The notes under the pieces are model-generated. The model searched no databases and was not told the origin of the DNA. It worked only from the letters and a program-made list of their open reading frames with translations. A stretch of DNA of 64,000 nucleotides from Pseudomonas sp. KUIN-1 (GTDB taxonomy: Bacteria; Pseudomonadota; Gammaproteobacteria; Pseudomonadales; Pseudomonadaceae), in the NCBI RefSeq assembly GCF_009176725.1, contig NZ_AP020337.1, positions 4,223,501 through 4,287,500 on the forward strand, read 5' to 3'. The position numbers were made by a program, and so were the translations under genes. Shown here piece by piece: positions 32,391-40,577 of this stretch (the stretch's first letter is position 1; each line of letters starts with the position of its first letter).

Positions 32391-35144
32391 GTGCTGACCA
32401 AGCTGGGTATAAAAGGCCGTGTGCTGCTACTGACTATTTTGCCTGCCAGCCTGATGGCGGCGATGCTCGGTGGGTATTTCACCTGGATGCAGTTGAGCGA
32501 ACTGCAAAGCCAGCTGCTGCAACGCGGCGAAATGATCGCCCAGGATCTGGCGCCCCTTGCCGCCAATGCACTGGGGCGCAAGGACAAAGTGCTGCTCAGT
32601 CGCATCGCCACCCAGACGCTGGAGCAGACCGACGTGCGCGCCGTGTCGTTTCTCGACACCGATCGCACGGTACTGGCCCACGCCGGACCGACCATGATCA
32701 GCCCGTCGCCGATTGGCAGCGGGTCGCAGTTGCTCAGCTCGACCGGCACCGACGCCACGCGCTACCTGCTGCCGGTATTCGGCAGTCAACGCCACCTGAC
32801 CAGCCCGATCATTCCTGCCGAAGCCGACACCCTGCTGGGCTGGGTCGAGCTTGAAATATCCCATAACGGTACGCTGCTGCGCGGCTACCGAAGCCTGTTT
32901 GCCAGCCTGCTGCTGATCCTCACCGGGCTGGCGTTCACCGCAACCCTCGCGGTACGCATGAGCCGCACCATCAACGGGCCGATGAGCCAGATCAAGCAGG
33001 CCGTGTCGCAACTCAAGGACGGCAATCTGGAAACCCGTCTGCCACCGCTGGGCAGCCGCGAGCTGGACGAACTGGCGTCGGGCATCAACCGCATGGCGGC
33101 GACGCTGCAGAACGCGCAGGAAGAACTGCAACTGAGCATCGATCAGGCGACCGAGGATGTCCGGCAGAATCTGGAAACCATCGAAATCCAGAACATCGAA
33201 CTGGACCTGGCCCGTAAGGAAGCGCTTGAAGCAAGCCGGATCAAGTCGGAGTTCCTGGCCAACATGAGCCATGAAATCCGCACGCCGCTCAATGGCATTC
33301 TGGGCTTCACCCATTTGCTGCAGAAAAGCGAACTGACGCCGCGCCAGTTCGACTACCTGGGCACCATCGAGAAGTCCGCCGACAACCTGTTGAGCATCAT
33401 CAACGAGATTCTCGACTTCTCGAAGATCGAGGCCGGCAAGCTGGTGCTCGACAATATCCCGTTCAACCTGCGCGACCTGTTGCAGGACACCCTGACCATC
33501 CTCGCCCCGGCGGCGCACGCCAAGCAGCTGGAACTGGTCAGTCTGGTGTACCGCGATACGCCACTGGCGCTGTCCGGCGACCCGCTGCGTCTGCGGCAGA
33601 TCCTGACCAATCTGGTCAGCAACGCGATCAAGCTCACCCGCGAAGGCACGATCGTCGCGCGCGCCATGCTCGAAGATGAAACCGAAGAGCACGCGCAACT
33701 GCGCATCAGTGTGCAGGACACCGGGATCGGCCTGTCCAGTCAGGATGTGCGAGCGCTGTTCCAGGCCTTCAGCCAGGCCGACAACTCGCTCTCGCGCCAA
33801 CCGGGCGGTACCGGACTGGGTCTGGTGATCTCCAAGCGCCTGATCGAACAGATGGGCGGTGAAATCGGTGTCGACAGCACACCGGGCGAAGGTTCGGAAT
33901 TCTGGATCAGCCTGAAACTGCCCAAGGCCCGCGAAGACAAGGAAGAATCACTCAATATTCCGCTCGGCGGCCTGCGCGCCGCAGTGCTTGAACATCATGA
34001 CCTGGCGCGTCAGGCGCTGGAGCATCAACTGGAAGACTGCGGCCTGCAGACCATCGTGTTCAATAACCTGGAAAACCTGCTCAACGGCGTGACTGCAGCG
34101 CACGAGACGCCAGCGGCCATCGATCTGGCGGTACTTGGCGTGACGGCGCTGGAAATCTCTCCGGAACGGTTGCGCCAGCACATCTGGGACCTGGAAAACC
34201 TCAATTGCAAGGTCATGGTGCTGTGCCCGACCACCGAGCACGCGCTGTTCCAGTTGGCCGTCCACGATGTCTACACGCAACTGCAGGCCAAGCCCGCCTG
34301 CACGCGCAAACTGCAAAAAGCCCTGTCCGAGCTGATCGCGCCGCGAGCGGTGCGTGCCGACATCGGCCCGCCATTGTCGAGCCGTGCACCGCGAGTGCTG
34401 TGTGTGGACGACAACCCGGCCAACCTGCTGCTGGTGCAGACCCTGCTCGAAGACATGGGCGCTGAAGTGGTCGCTGTCGAGGGCGGCTACGCAGCGGTCA
34501 ATGCCGTGCAACAGGAAGCGTTCGACCTGGTGTTGATGGACGTGCAGATGCCCGGCATGGACGGTCGGCAGGCTACCGAGGCGATCCGCGCCTGGGAGGC
34601 CGAACGCAACCAGAGCTCGCTGCCGATCGTGGCCCTCACCGCGCATGCGATGGCCAATGAAAAACGCTCACTGCTGCAAAGCGGTATGGACGACTACCTG
34701 ACCAAGCCGATCAGCGAACGGCAGCTGGCGCAGGTGGTGCTCAAGTGGACCGGGCTGGCGCTGCGCAACCCTGCGCCGGAACGCCAGAATGAAGCGCTCG
34801 AGGTGCACGTCGGGCCGCTGGTGCTGGATCATGAAGAAGGGTTGCGCCTGGCTGCGGGCAAGGCGGATCTCGCCGCCGACATGCTGGCCATGCTGCTGGC
34901 CTCCCTGGACGCTGACCGCGAAGCCATTCGTGTGGCGCGTGCCAACCAGGATGTACACGCCTTGATCGAACGCATCCACCGTCTGCACGGCGCAACGCGT
35001 TATTGCGGCGTTCCCCAGCTGCGCAGTGCCTGCCAACGCGCCGAAACCCTGCTCAAGCAGAACGCCCCGCACACCGAAGAGGCCCTTAACGATCTGGACA
35101 AGGCCATCATTCGCCTGGAAGCCGAGGCGCGGGTCATGGCTTGA
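32391..35144 (+). CDS. gacS: hybrid sensor histidine kinase GacS (LemA)
   Basis: 917 residues from GTG 32391, with GGAGGAAG about 5 bases upstream. Order: TM1 (about 10-30), periplasmic sensor, TM2 (about 165-185), HAMP, coiled coil, histidine kinase with His294 in FLANMSHEIRTPL, ATP-binding domain (SNAIKLT, DTGIGL, GGTGLGL), receiver domain with Asp717 in LVLMDVQMPGMDG, and a C-terminal HPt with His863 in IHRLHGAT. These residue numbers agree with those known for Pseudomonas GacS. It phosphorylates GacA and drives the rsm small RNAs controlling secretion, toxins and lipopeptides. Divergent from cysM, as in other pseudomonads. Confidence 0.97.
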   Translation: MLTKLGIKGRVLLLTILPASLMAAMLGGYFTWMQLSELQSQLLQRGEMIAQDLAPLAANALGRKDKVLLSRIATQTLEQTDVRAVSFLDTDRTVLAHAGPTMISPSPIGSGSQLLSSTGTDATRYLLPVFGSQRHLTSPIIPAEADTLLGWVELEISHNGTLLRGYRSLFASLLLILTGLAFTATLAVRMSRTINGPMSQIKQAVSQLKDGNLETRLPPLGSRELDELASGINRMAATLQNAQEELQLSIDQATEDVRQNLETIEIQNIELDLARKEALEASRIKSEFLANMSHEIRTPLNGILGFTHLLQKSELTPRQFDYLGTIEKSADNLLSIINEILDFSKIEAGKLVLDNIPFNLRDLLQDTLTILAPAAHAKQLELVSLVYRDTPLALSGDPLRLRQILTNLVSNAIKLTREGTIVARAMLEDETEEHAQLRISVQDTGIGLSSQDVRALFQAFSQADNSLSRQPGGTGLGLVISKRLIEQMGGEIGVDSTPGEGSEFWISLKLPKAREDKEESLNIPLGGLRAAVLEHHDLARQALEHQLEDCGLQTIVFNNLENLLNGVTAAHETPAAIDLAVLGVTALEISPERLRQHIWDLENLNCKVMVLCPTTEHALFQLAVHDVYTQLQAKPACTRKLQKALSELIAPRAVRADIGPPLSSRAPRVLCVDDNPANLLLVQTLLEDMGAEVVAVEGGYAAVNAVQQEAFDLVLMDVQMPGMDGRQATEAIRAWEAERNQSSLPIVALTAHAMANEKRSLLQSGMDDYLTKPISERQLAQVVLKWTGLALRNPAPERQNEALEVHVGPLVLDHEEGLRLAAGKADLAADMLAMLLASLDADREAIRVARANQDVHALIERIHRLHGATRYCGVPQLRSACQRAETLLKQNAPHTEEALNDLDKAIIRLEAEARVMA

Positions 35145-35224
35145 GCGTGCGGCGCGACACCTTTCGTGCCTGACGCTCCAGCGTGGGCGGAGCATGTTAG
35201 GATGCGCGCAATTTTGGAGGACCC

Positions 35225-35662
35225 ATGGTCGAACACGATTTTCGCTACAGCATGCTCAACCCCCAGCACACACTGACCGAATGCCGCACGCTGGCGCCCG
35301 GTCGCTACCAGGTCACCGGCAACGGCGGCTCGATTCACGACAACGACCAGTTGCTGGTGACCATCAAAGGCAGCAAAAGCCTGCACATGCGCCTCACCGT
35401 CGAGAAAGTCCGGCACCTGATCAACCCGCCCGGCCAGTGGATTGCGGTGGCTAAAGGCCCGGTATTCGACGAGTTGGCGATCCATCAGTGGAAAGTGCAT
35501 TGCGACAGCTGCGCCGCCGAACTGAACTTCGAGTTCATGGTAGAGAGCAAGCTGGGCGTCAAGGCGCAGAAACCGGCCGCTACCGCGCGCATCGCGGAGC
35601 TGGGCTGGAAAACCGATGGCGAGAAGCACTTCTGCAAGAAGTGCCAGGAGAAAGCGGCATGA
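35225..35662 (+). CDS. hypothetical protein with a zinc-ribbon-like Cys pair arrangement
   Basis: 145 residues from ATG 35225 (MVEHDFRYSMLNPQHTL), with GGAGG 5-6 bases upstream. The first 90 residues look beta-rich (GRYQVTGNGGSIHDNDQLLVTIKG). The C-terminal half has CDSC (about residues 93-96) and CKKC (about 137-140), a spacing fit for a zinc ribbon. No family name is known to me. Its TGA overlaps the start of the next gene (ATGA), so the two are co-translated. It follows gacS by 80 bp and may be in the same transcript. Confidence 0.75.
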   Translation: MVEHDFRYSMLNPQHTLTECRTLAPGRYQVTGNGGSIHDNDQLLVTIKGSKSLHMRLTVEKVRHLINPPGQWIAVAKGPVFDELAIHQWKVHCDSCAAELNFEFMVESKLGVKAQKPAATARIAELGWKTDGEKHFCKKCQEKAA

Positions 35663-36066
35663 AACAGTTTGCGCTCCTGAGCCTGATCGGCGGCGCGCTG
35701 CTGGTTGGTTGTACTGCTGACCCGCTGCCGATCCAGCAGGATCACAGCTATGTAACCGAGTGGATCGGCGAACGTCCGCTGATCGATAACAGTCGCTTGA
35801 CCATGACGCTGGGTGCCGATGGCCGGGCGTATGGCAATGCGGGCTGCAACCATTGGTTCGCGCCCTATACGCTGAACGATCACAGCATCAGTTTCGGCCC
35901 GCTGGGCAGGACGCGCAAGATGTGTGCGCCGGCGTTGATGGAGCAGGAGCAGCGTTTTATCAAGGCGATGAGCAGTGTGCAGCGCTGGGATATCTCGCCC
36001 ATCGAGCAGTTGCGTCTGTGGCCAACGCAGGGCAAGCCGTTGCGTTTCTGGCTGGAAGATAGCTGA
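35659..36066 (+). CDS. META-domain (DUF306) lipoprotein
   Basis: 135 residues from ATG 35659, overlapping the previous stop by 4 bp. The N-terminus MKQFALLSLIGGALLVGC is a lipoprotein signal (Cys 18). The body has the META/HslJ pattern: TEWIGERPLIDNSRLTMTLGADGRAYGNAGCNHWF with G-x-x-G-C-N, then ISFGPLGRTRKMCAP and EQRFIKAM. Such domains are stress-related outer-membrane lipoproteins of unknown biochemical activity. Longer upstream starts lie inside the previous gene. Confidence 0.85.
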   Translation: MKQFALLSLIGGALLVGCTADPLPIQQDHSYVTEWIGERPLIDNSRLTMTLGADGRAYGNAGCNHWFAPYTLNDHSISFGPLGRTRKMCAPALMEQEQRFIKAMSSVQRWDISPIEQLRLWPTQGKPLRFWLEDS

Positions 36067-36082
36067 CGCTTGCGGTTTTCAG

Positions 36083-36240
36083 ATAACTATCGCGCCAACG
36101 CTCTGCGTCGTCAGTGCCATCGTGGTCGAAAATCGCTTTAGAGCAGTCAGGCTAAAGGTACGACCCGAAAACTGATGACTATCGTTCCTCACGCTCCGCG
36201 TGGGAATGCAGTTCGTGACGCTCTGCGTCACACGGCGGTT
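36083..36240. repeat. REP-like block
   Basis: Two diverged units: ACTATCGCGCCAACGCTCTGCG, then GACTATCGTTCCTCACGC followed by CGTGGGAATGCAGTTC and GTGACGCTCTGCGTCAC. Same family as the 24941 array. Confidence 0.7.
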
Positions 36241-36246
36241 CTGGGA

Positions 36247-36458
36247 TGTCAGGTGGATTGGTGTTCGGCTCAAGTCACCTTTTCGCCCCTCGGCGAGTCA
36301 CTTTGAAGGGGCCAAAGTGACCAAAGCCCCTGGCTCCGTTTCCGGCCCGACTTCGTCGGGTTCCTTCGCCCTGACACTGATCCGGGGGCCGCCGCAACGG
36401 GCCATCCATGGCCCGGTGCGGCTTGCTCGGCGTCCTGCCGAGCATCCCCCGGATCAGC
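36247..36458. repeat. highly structured repeat element (predicted pseudoknot and three-way junction)
   Basis: Three folding modules are directly readable. First, TCACTTTG (36298-36305) with CAAAGTGA (36313-36320); its loop AGGGGC can pair with GCCCCT at 36326-36331, a pseudoknot geometry, or with another GCCCCT at 36285-36290. Second, CCCGAC (36346-36351) with GTCGGG (36355-36360). Third, a 12-bp outer stem CTGATCCGGGGG (36377-36388) with CCCCCGGATCAG (36446-36457) encloses two hairpins: GCCGCA...TGCGGC (36391-36422, inner GGGCCAT/ATGGCCC) and TGCTCGGC/GCCGAGCA (36424-36444). Its left part recurs at 3787-3842. Function unknown; open frames through it follow from palindromy. Confidence 0.7.
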
Positions 36459-36572
36459 GCCAGGACTCAGCCGTCACTTACGTCGCAATTTGCGTTGTCT
36501 GTACCATCGCGTTCAAAAAGCATTTCTGCGCCAACAAGTGCAGGCAAGGCATGACGTCGCGTCACGTCAGCC

Positions 36573-36632
36573 CTGACTATCGTCCCCACGCTCCGCGTGG
36601 GACACGCCGTTCGTGACGCTCTGCGTCACAAG
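36573..36632. repeat. REP-like unit
   Basis: TGACTATCGTCCCCACGC, CGCGTGGGAC and GTGACGCTCTGCGTCAC; same family, about 35 bp before the stop of the TlpA-like gene. Confidence 0.65.
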
Positions 36633-36668
36633 TCGGCGCTACAACGCGCAGTCGAGATCGGGCCGCAA

Positions 36669-37136
36669 TCAGCCCTCGCCGCGCAGTGTCTTGAGTTTCT
36701 GGATCACGGTCGCGGCTGATTGTTCGCCGAGCAGTTGTTCGCGCATTTTGCCCTTGTCGTCGATGATGTAGGTCACCGGCAGCGCCTCGGAGGGCGGCAG
36801 GCTGTATTGCTCGGCTGGGTCCTGAGCGAGCACGGTGAATTTGATGCCCAGTGCATTGGCAGCGTTTTTCAGTTCGTCGCCCTGCAGGTTGTCGAAGTTG
36901 ACCCCCAGCACGGTGACTTTCTGGTCCTTGAGCTGTTCGGACAATGCATTGAACTCCGGAACCTCTGTACGGCAGGGGCCACACCATTCGGCCCAGTAGT
37001 TGACTACCAGCCAGTGCCCCTTGATGCGTTCGCTGGCGACCTTCTGGCCATTCTGATCATTGCCCAGGTCCACGCCACATCCGCTGAGCAGCAAGCTGCC
37101 GAAAAGTATCACCGCTGCTGTTAATCGCCTTGCCAT
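36669..37136 (-). CDS. TlpA-family thioredoxin-like lipoprotein
   Basis: 155 residues with lipobox LLSGC (Cys 20). The thioredoxin fold carries WAEWCGPC (Cys 52 and Cys 55), FNALSEQLKDQKVTVLGVN and the cis-Pro segment ALPVTYIID. The family reduces disulphides outside the cytoplasm, for example in cytochrome maturation. The lipoprotein signal places it on the periplasmic face of a membrane. It is divergent from arsC with a short shared promoter region. Confidence 0.88.
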   Translation of the reverse strand: MARRLTAAVILFGSLLLSGCGVDLGNDQNGQKVASERIKGHWLVVNYWAEWCGPCRTEVPEFNALSEQLKDQKVTVLGVNFDNLQGDELKNAANALGIKFTVLAQDPAEQYSLPPSEALPVTYIIDDKGKMREQLLGEQSAATVIQKLKTLRGEG

Positions 37137-37264
37137 TTGCTTGTTTCCTCGCCCCGTTCAACCTGCAATTACTTATACCCACGCCACGACTATTGACCAT
37201 TCGATATGTCGGACAGTGCCATCGCTGGTTAGAATACGCCACCCACACAAGATGCGACGAGCAA

Positions 37265-37618
37265 ATGACCGATCTGACGCTGTATCACAACCCGCGCTGC
37301 AGCAAGTCCCGCGGCGCGCTGGAACTGCTTCAGGCCCGCGGCCTGACGCCGGACATCGTCCTGTACCTGGAAACCCCGCCCGACGCCGACCGTGTGCGCG
37401 ACCTGCTCGGCAAGCTGGGCATCGGTGCCCGGCAACTGCTGCGTACCGGCGAGGACGATTACAAGCAACTCAATCTGGCCGACCCGAGCCTGAGCGACGA
37501 GCAGCTGATCGCCGCCATGGCCGCTCACCCCAAACTCATCGAACGACCGATTCTGGTCGCTGGCGACAAGGCTGTCATTGGCCGCCCACCCGAGAACATT
37601 CTGGAGCTGCTGCCGTGA
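37265..37618 (+). CDS. arsC: arsenate reductase family (glutaredoxin-type ArsC)
   Basis: 117 residues from ATG 37265 (MTDLTLYHNPRCSKSRGALEL). The catalytic Cys is Cys12 in HNPRCSKS, and the ArsC C-terminal LIERPILVAGDKAVIGRPPE holds the conserved Arg-Pro. It reduces arsenate using glutathione and glutaredoxin. No other ars genes are nearby, so a housekeeping YfgD-like reductase is also possible. The stop overlaps the wrbA GTG (GTGA). Confidence 0.88.
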   Translation: MTDLTLYHNPRCSKSRGALELLQARGLTPDIVLYLETPPDADRVRDLLGKLGIGARQLLRTGEDDYKQLNLADPSLSDEQLIAAMAAHPKLIERPILVAGDKAVIGRPPENILELLP

Positions 37619-38220
37619 GCACACCCTACATTCTGGTCCTTTATTACAGCCGCAACGGCTCCACCAGCGAAATGGCCCGGCAGGTTGCCCGCGGCATCGA
37701 ACTGGGCGGCATGGAAGCGCGGTTGCGCACCGTGCCCGCCGTTTCCGCCGACTGCGAAGCGACCGCCCCCGAGATTCCGGAAAGCGGCGCGCTGTACGCG
37801 ACCCTCGACGACCTGAAAAACTGCTCCGGCCTGGCGCTGGGCAGCCCGACGCGCTTCGGCAACATGGCCGCGCCGCTGAAATACTTCCTCGACGGCACCA
37901 GCAACCTGTGGCTGACCGGCGCACTGGTCGGCAAACCGGCTGGCGTCTTTACCTCCACTGCCAGCCTGCACGGCGGTCAGGAAACCACGCTGATGTCGAT
38001 GCTGCTGCCCCTGCTGCACCACGGCATGCTGATCATGGGCCTGCCCTACAGCGAATCGGCGCTGCTGGAAACCACCGGGGGTGGCACGCCCTACGGTCCC
38101 AGCCATCACGCAGGTGCCGACGGCAAGCGCGCGCTGGACCGTCATGAAACCGACCTGTGCCGCGCGCTGGGCCAGCGTCTGGCCAAGACTGCGGTGCAAC
38201 TGGACGCGCCGCGCAGCTGA
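37615..38220 (+). CDS. wrbA: NAD(P)H:quinone oxidoreductase, WrbA family flavodoxin
   Basis: 201 residues from GTG 37615, coupled to arsC by a 4-bp overlap. FMN-binding flavodoxin fold: ILVLYYSRNGSTSEMARQVARGIE (phosphate loop), GSPTRFGNMAAPLKYFLD, and FTSTASLHGGQETTLMSMLLPLLHHGMLIMG typical of WrbA. It performs two-electron quinone reduction. The arsC-wrbA pair recurs in pseudomonads (established knowledge). A weak GC hairpin (CCGGC/GCCGG, 38222-38236) follows the stop. Confidence 0.92.
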   Translation: MSTPYILVLYYSRNGSTSEMARQVARGIELGGMEARLRTVPAVSADCEATAPEIPESGALYATLDDLKNCSGLALGSPTRFGNMAAPLKYFLDGTSNLWLTGALVGKPAGVFTSTASLHGGQETTLMSMLLPLLHHGMLIMGLPYSESALLETTGGGTPYGPSHHAGADGKRALDRHETDLCRALGQRLAKTAVQLDAPRS

Positions 38221-38319
38221 ACCGGCAGAACGCCGGGGGCTTTCAGTTAAATCGTAAACTTGCAGGGCAAGGGTCGGTCTGAACCCTTGTCCTGCCTGTT
38301 GAATTTCTTTGGAGAACCG

Positions 38320-38991
38320 ATGCACGACTACAAATGGCTGAACGAGTATTGCCTGAATCGATTCGGCTCCGCCAAAGCTCTGGAAGCTCATCTACCCTCC
38401 CCCAAGACACCCAGACAACTGCAAGCCATCAGCGCCGACCGCTACCTGTCGACCATGGCCCTGCGGGTTTTCCGCGCAGGCCTGAAACACAGCCTGGTAG
38501 ACGCCAAATGGCCAGCGTTCGAGGAAGTGTTCTTTCGCTTCGACCCGGAGAAAGTCGTGCTGATGGGCGCCGATCATCTGGAGCGACTGATGCAGGACGC
38601 GCGCATCATTCGTCACCTGGGCAAGCTCAAGAGCGTGCCGCGCAACGCGCAGCTGATTCTGGACATCGAGCAGGAGCATGGCAGTTTCGGCAAGTTCATC
38701 GCCGAATGGCCGGTCGATAACATTACCGGCCTGTGGCAGTACATCGCCAAACACGGCAACCAGATGGGCGGCCTGTCAGCGCCGCGCTTTCTGCGCATGA
38801 TCGGCAAGGACACCTTCATTCCGACCTGGGATGTGGTTGCCGCCCTGAACGCGCAGGATATCGTCGACCGTGTGCCGAGCAGCAAACGCGATCAGGCGAT
38901 CGTGCAGGACGTCTTCAACCAGTGGCATGCAGAAAGCGGTCGGCCGATGTGCCAGCTGTCAGCCATGCTGGCGTTCACCGTCAACCACTGA
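38320..38991 (+). CDS. tag: DNA-3-methyladenine glycosylase I family
   Basis: 223 residues from ATG 38320, with GGAGA five bases upstream. The sequence fits a Tag-like HhH-type glycosylase: HDYKWLNEYCLNRFGS at the start, LRVFRAGLKHSLVDAKWPAFEEVFFRFDPEKV (resembling the Tag F-R-x-A-F-x-x-F-D-P pattern), ARIIRHLGKLKSVPRNAQ, and MGGLSAPRFLRMIGKDTFIPTWDV. It would excise 3-methyladenine. It is more diverged than enterobacterial Tag, so substrate range is less certain. Convergent with ttcA, stops 6 bp apart. Confidence 0.8.
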   Translation: MHDYKWLNEYCLNRFGSAKALEAHLPSPKTPRQLQAISADRYLSTMALRVFRAGLKHSLVDAKWPAFEEVFFRFDPEKVVLMGADHLERLMQDARIIRHLGKLKSVPRNAQLILDIEQEHGSFGKFIAEWPVDNITGLWQYIAKHGNQMGGLSAPRFLRMIGKDTFIPTWDVVAALNAQDIVDRVPSSKRDQAIVQDVFNQWHAESGRPMCQLSAMLAFTVNH

Positions 38992-38997
38992 GCATTG

Positions 38998-39822
38998 TCA
39001 GATATTCACCACATTGACGAACCGTGATGCTGCGGTTTCGTCGATGCGCAGATTGGTGAAGTCGAACAGGTTGCGATCGGCCAGCTGCGAGGGCTGCACG
39101 TTCTGCAGGGCGCGGAAGATGCTCTCCGTGCGGCCCGGTGTCTTGCGCTCCCAGTCCTGCAGCATCTCCTTGACCACCTGACGCTGAAGGTTTTCCTGCG
39201 AGCCGCAGAGGTTGCACGGGATGATCGGAAACTGCTTGAGGTCCGAGTAGGCCTGGATGTCCTTCTCGTGGCAGTACGCCAACGGACGAATCACCACGTT
39301 GCGGCCGTCATCGGCACGCAGCTTGGGCGGCATGGCCTTGAGCGAGCCATTGAAGAACATGTTGAGAAAGAATGTCTCGACGATGTCGTCACGGTGGTGC
39401 CCGAGCGCCATCTTGGTGGCGCCGATCTCGTCAGCGAAGGTGTACAGCGTGCCGCGACGCAGCCGTGAACACAGGGAGCAGGTGGTCTTGCCTTCCGGGA
39501 TCAATTCCTTGACCACTGAATACGTGTCTTTCTCGACGACGTGGTACTCGATACCCAGTTCTTTCAGATAGGCAGGCAGCACGTGTTCAGGAAAGCCGGG
39601 CTGCTTCTGGTCCATGTTGACCGCCACGATGTCGAACTTGATCGGCGCGACCTTCTGCAGGTGCATCAGCACATCGAGCATGGTGTAACTGTCCTTGCCG
39701 CCGGACAGGCAAACCATGACCTTGTCACCCTCTTCGATCATGTTGAAGTCGGCAACCGCTTCGCCGGCCAGCCGACGCAGACGTTTCTGCAGTTTGTTCT
39801 GATTGACTGAAAGGGTGCCCAT
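38998..39822 (-). CDS. ttcA: tRNA 2-thiocytidine biosynthesis protein
   Basis: 274 residues. The PP-loop CLSGGKDSYTMLD (SGGKDS at 40-45) activates the tRNA with ATP; two CxxC pairs, TTCSLCSRLRRG and IPCNLCGSQ, hold the Fe-S cluster. LGHHRDDIVETFFLNMFFNG is diagnostic of TtcA. It thiolates cytidine 32 of certain tRNAs. It shares its upstream region with sprT (divergent). Confidence 0.97.
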   Translation of the reverse strand: MGTLSVNQNKLQKRLRRLAGEAVADFNMIEEGDKVMVCLSGGKDSYTMLDVLMHLQKVAPIKFDIVAVNMDQKQPGFPEHVLPAYLKELGIEYHVVEKDTYSVVKELIPEGKTTCSLCSRLRRGTLYTFADEIGATKMALGHHRDDIVETFFLNMFFNGSLKAMPPKLRADDGRNVVIRPLAYCHEKDIQAYSDLKQFPIIPCNLCGSQENLQRQVVKEMLQDWERKTPGRTESIFRALQNVQPSQLADRNLFDFTNLRIDETAASRFVNVVNI

Positions 39823-40016
39823 GTATGGAAATATCCGCTGACGGTAGCTTGAGAAAAGCCGGGCATTTTACCCGTAACCGACCATTCGTTAAATATGCTG
39901 CGATCGTGCTGTTCAGACAGGCGAACAGACTGGAGCAAAAATGACCACCGGGCGGCTGGCCTGTTCAGAGCTTAGCCACATTGCGGCATACTTGGCGCAC
40001 TGGAGAACCCTAAAGC

Positions 40017-40511
40017 ATGCCCGACCAACTCAATTCACGCGTCGAAACCTGTTACCAACAAGCCGAAGCCTTCTTCAAGCGCGCCTTCAAACGCCCGGTG
40101 GTCAGCTTCCAGTTGCGCGGTCAGAAGGCCGGTGTCGCTCACCTGCATGAAAATCTCCTGCGCTTCAACCCGCAGCTTTACAAGGAAAACGCCGAAGACT
40201 TCCTGCGCCAGACCGTACCCCACGAAGTCGCGCACCTGATCGCCCACCAATTGTTCGGTGGCAGCATCCAGCCGCATGGCGAAGAATGGCAATTGATCAT
40301 GCGCGGCGTCTATGAACTGCCGCCCAATCGCTGCCACACCTACGCGGTCAAGCGGCGCAGTTTGATCCGTTACATCTACCGCTGCCCGTGCCCCGACAGC
40401 GACTTCCCGTTCACCGCGCAGCGTCACGGCATGGTTCGCAAGGGACGGCGCTACCTGTGCCGCCGCTGCCGCGAGCCGCTGGTGTTCAGCGGAGAGACGC
40501 GCACGGAATAG
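40017..40511 (+). CDS. sprT: SprT-family zinc metalloprotein
   Basis: 164 residues. The zincin motif is HEVAH at residues 69-73, in TVPHEVAHLIAHQLFGG, with a further ligand candidate in PHGEEWQLIM. The C-terminal zinc ribbon has YRCPCPDSDF and RYLCRRCREPL. The SprT domain resembles the protease domain of Spartan; in bacteria its substrate is unknown. It is divergent from ttcA and convergent with dctA. Confidence 0.92.
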   Translation: MPDQLNSRVETCYQQAEAFFKRAFKRPVVSFQLRGQKAGVAHLHENLLRFNPQLYKENAEDFLRQTVPHEVAHLIAHQLFGGSIQPHGEEWQLIMRGVYELPPNRCHTYAVKRRSLIRYIYRCPCPDSDFPFTAQRHGMVRKGRRYLCRRCREPLVFSGETRTE

Positions 40512-40536
40512 TCCTCCGATAAACAGCAGGCATAAA

Positions 40537-40562
40537 AAAACCCATCCGAAGATGGGTTTTTT
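40537..40562. terminator. bidirectional terminator between sprT and dctA
   Basis: AAAACCCATC (40537-40546), CGAA, GATGGGTTTT (40551-40560), with A and T runs on both sides. It can serve both convergent genes. Confidence 0.92.
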
Positions 40563-40577
40563 ATGGCCTGAAGGGTA

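Noticed and set aside
36200..36616. 138-codon plus-strand frame over the structured element
   Set aside because: Generated by palindromic DNA; no ribosome site and no protein-like composition.
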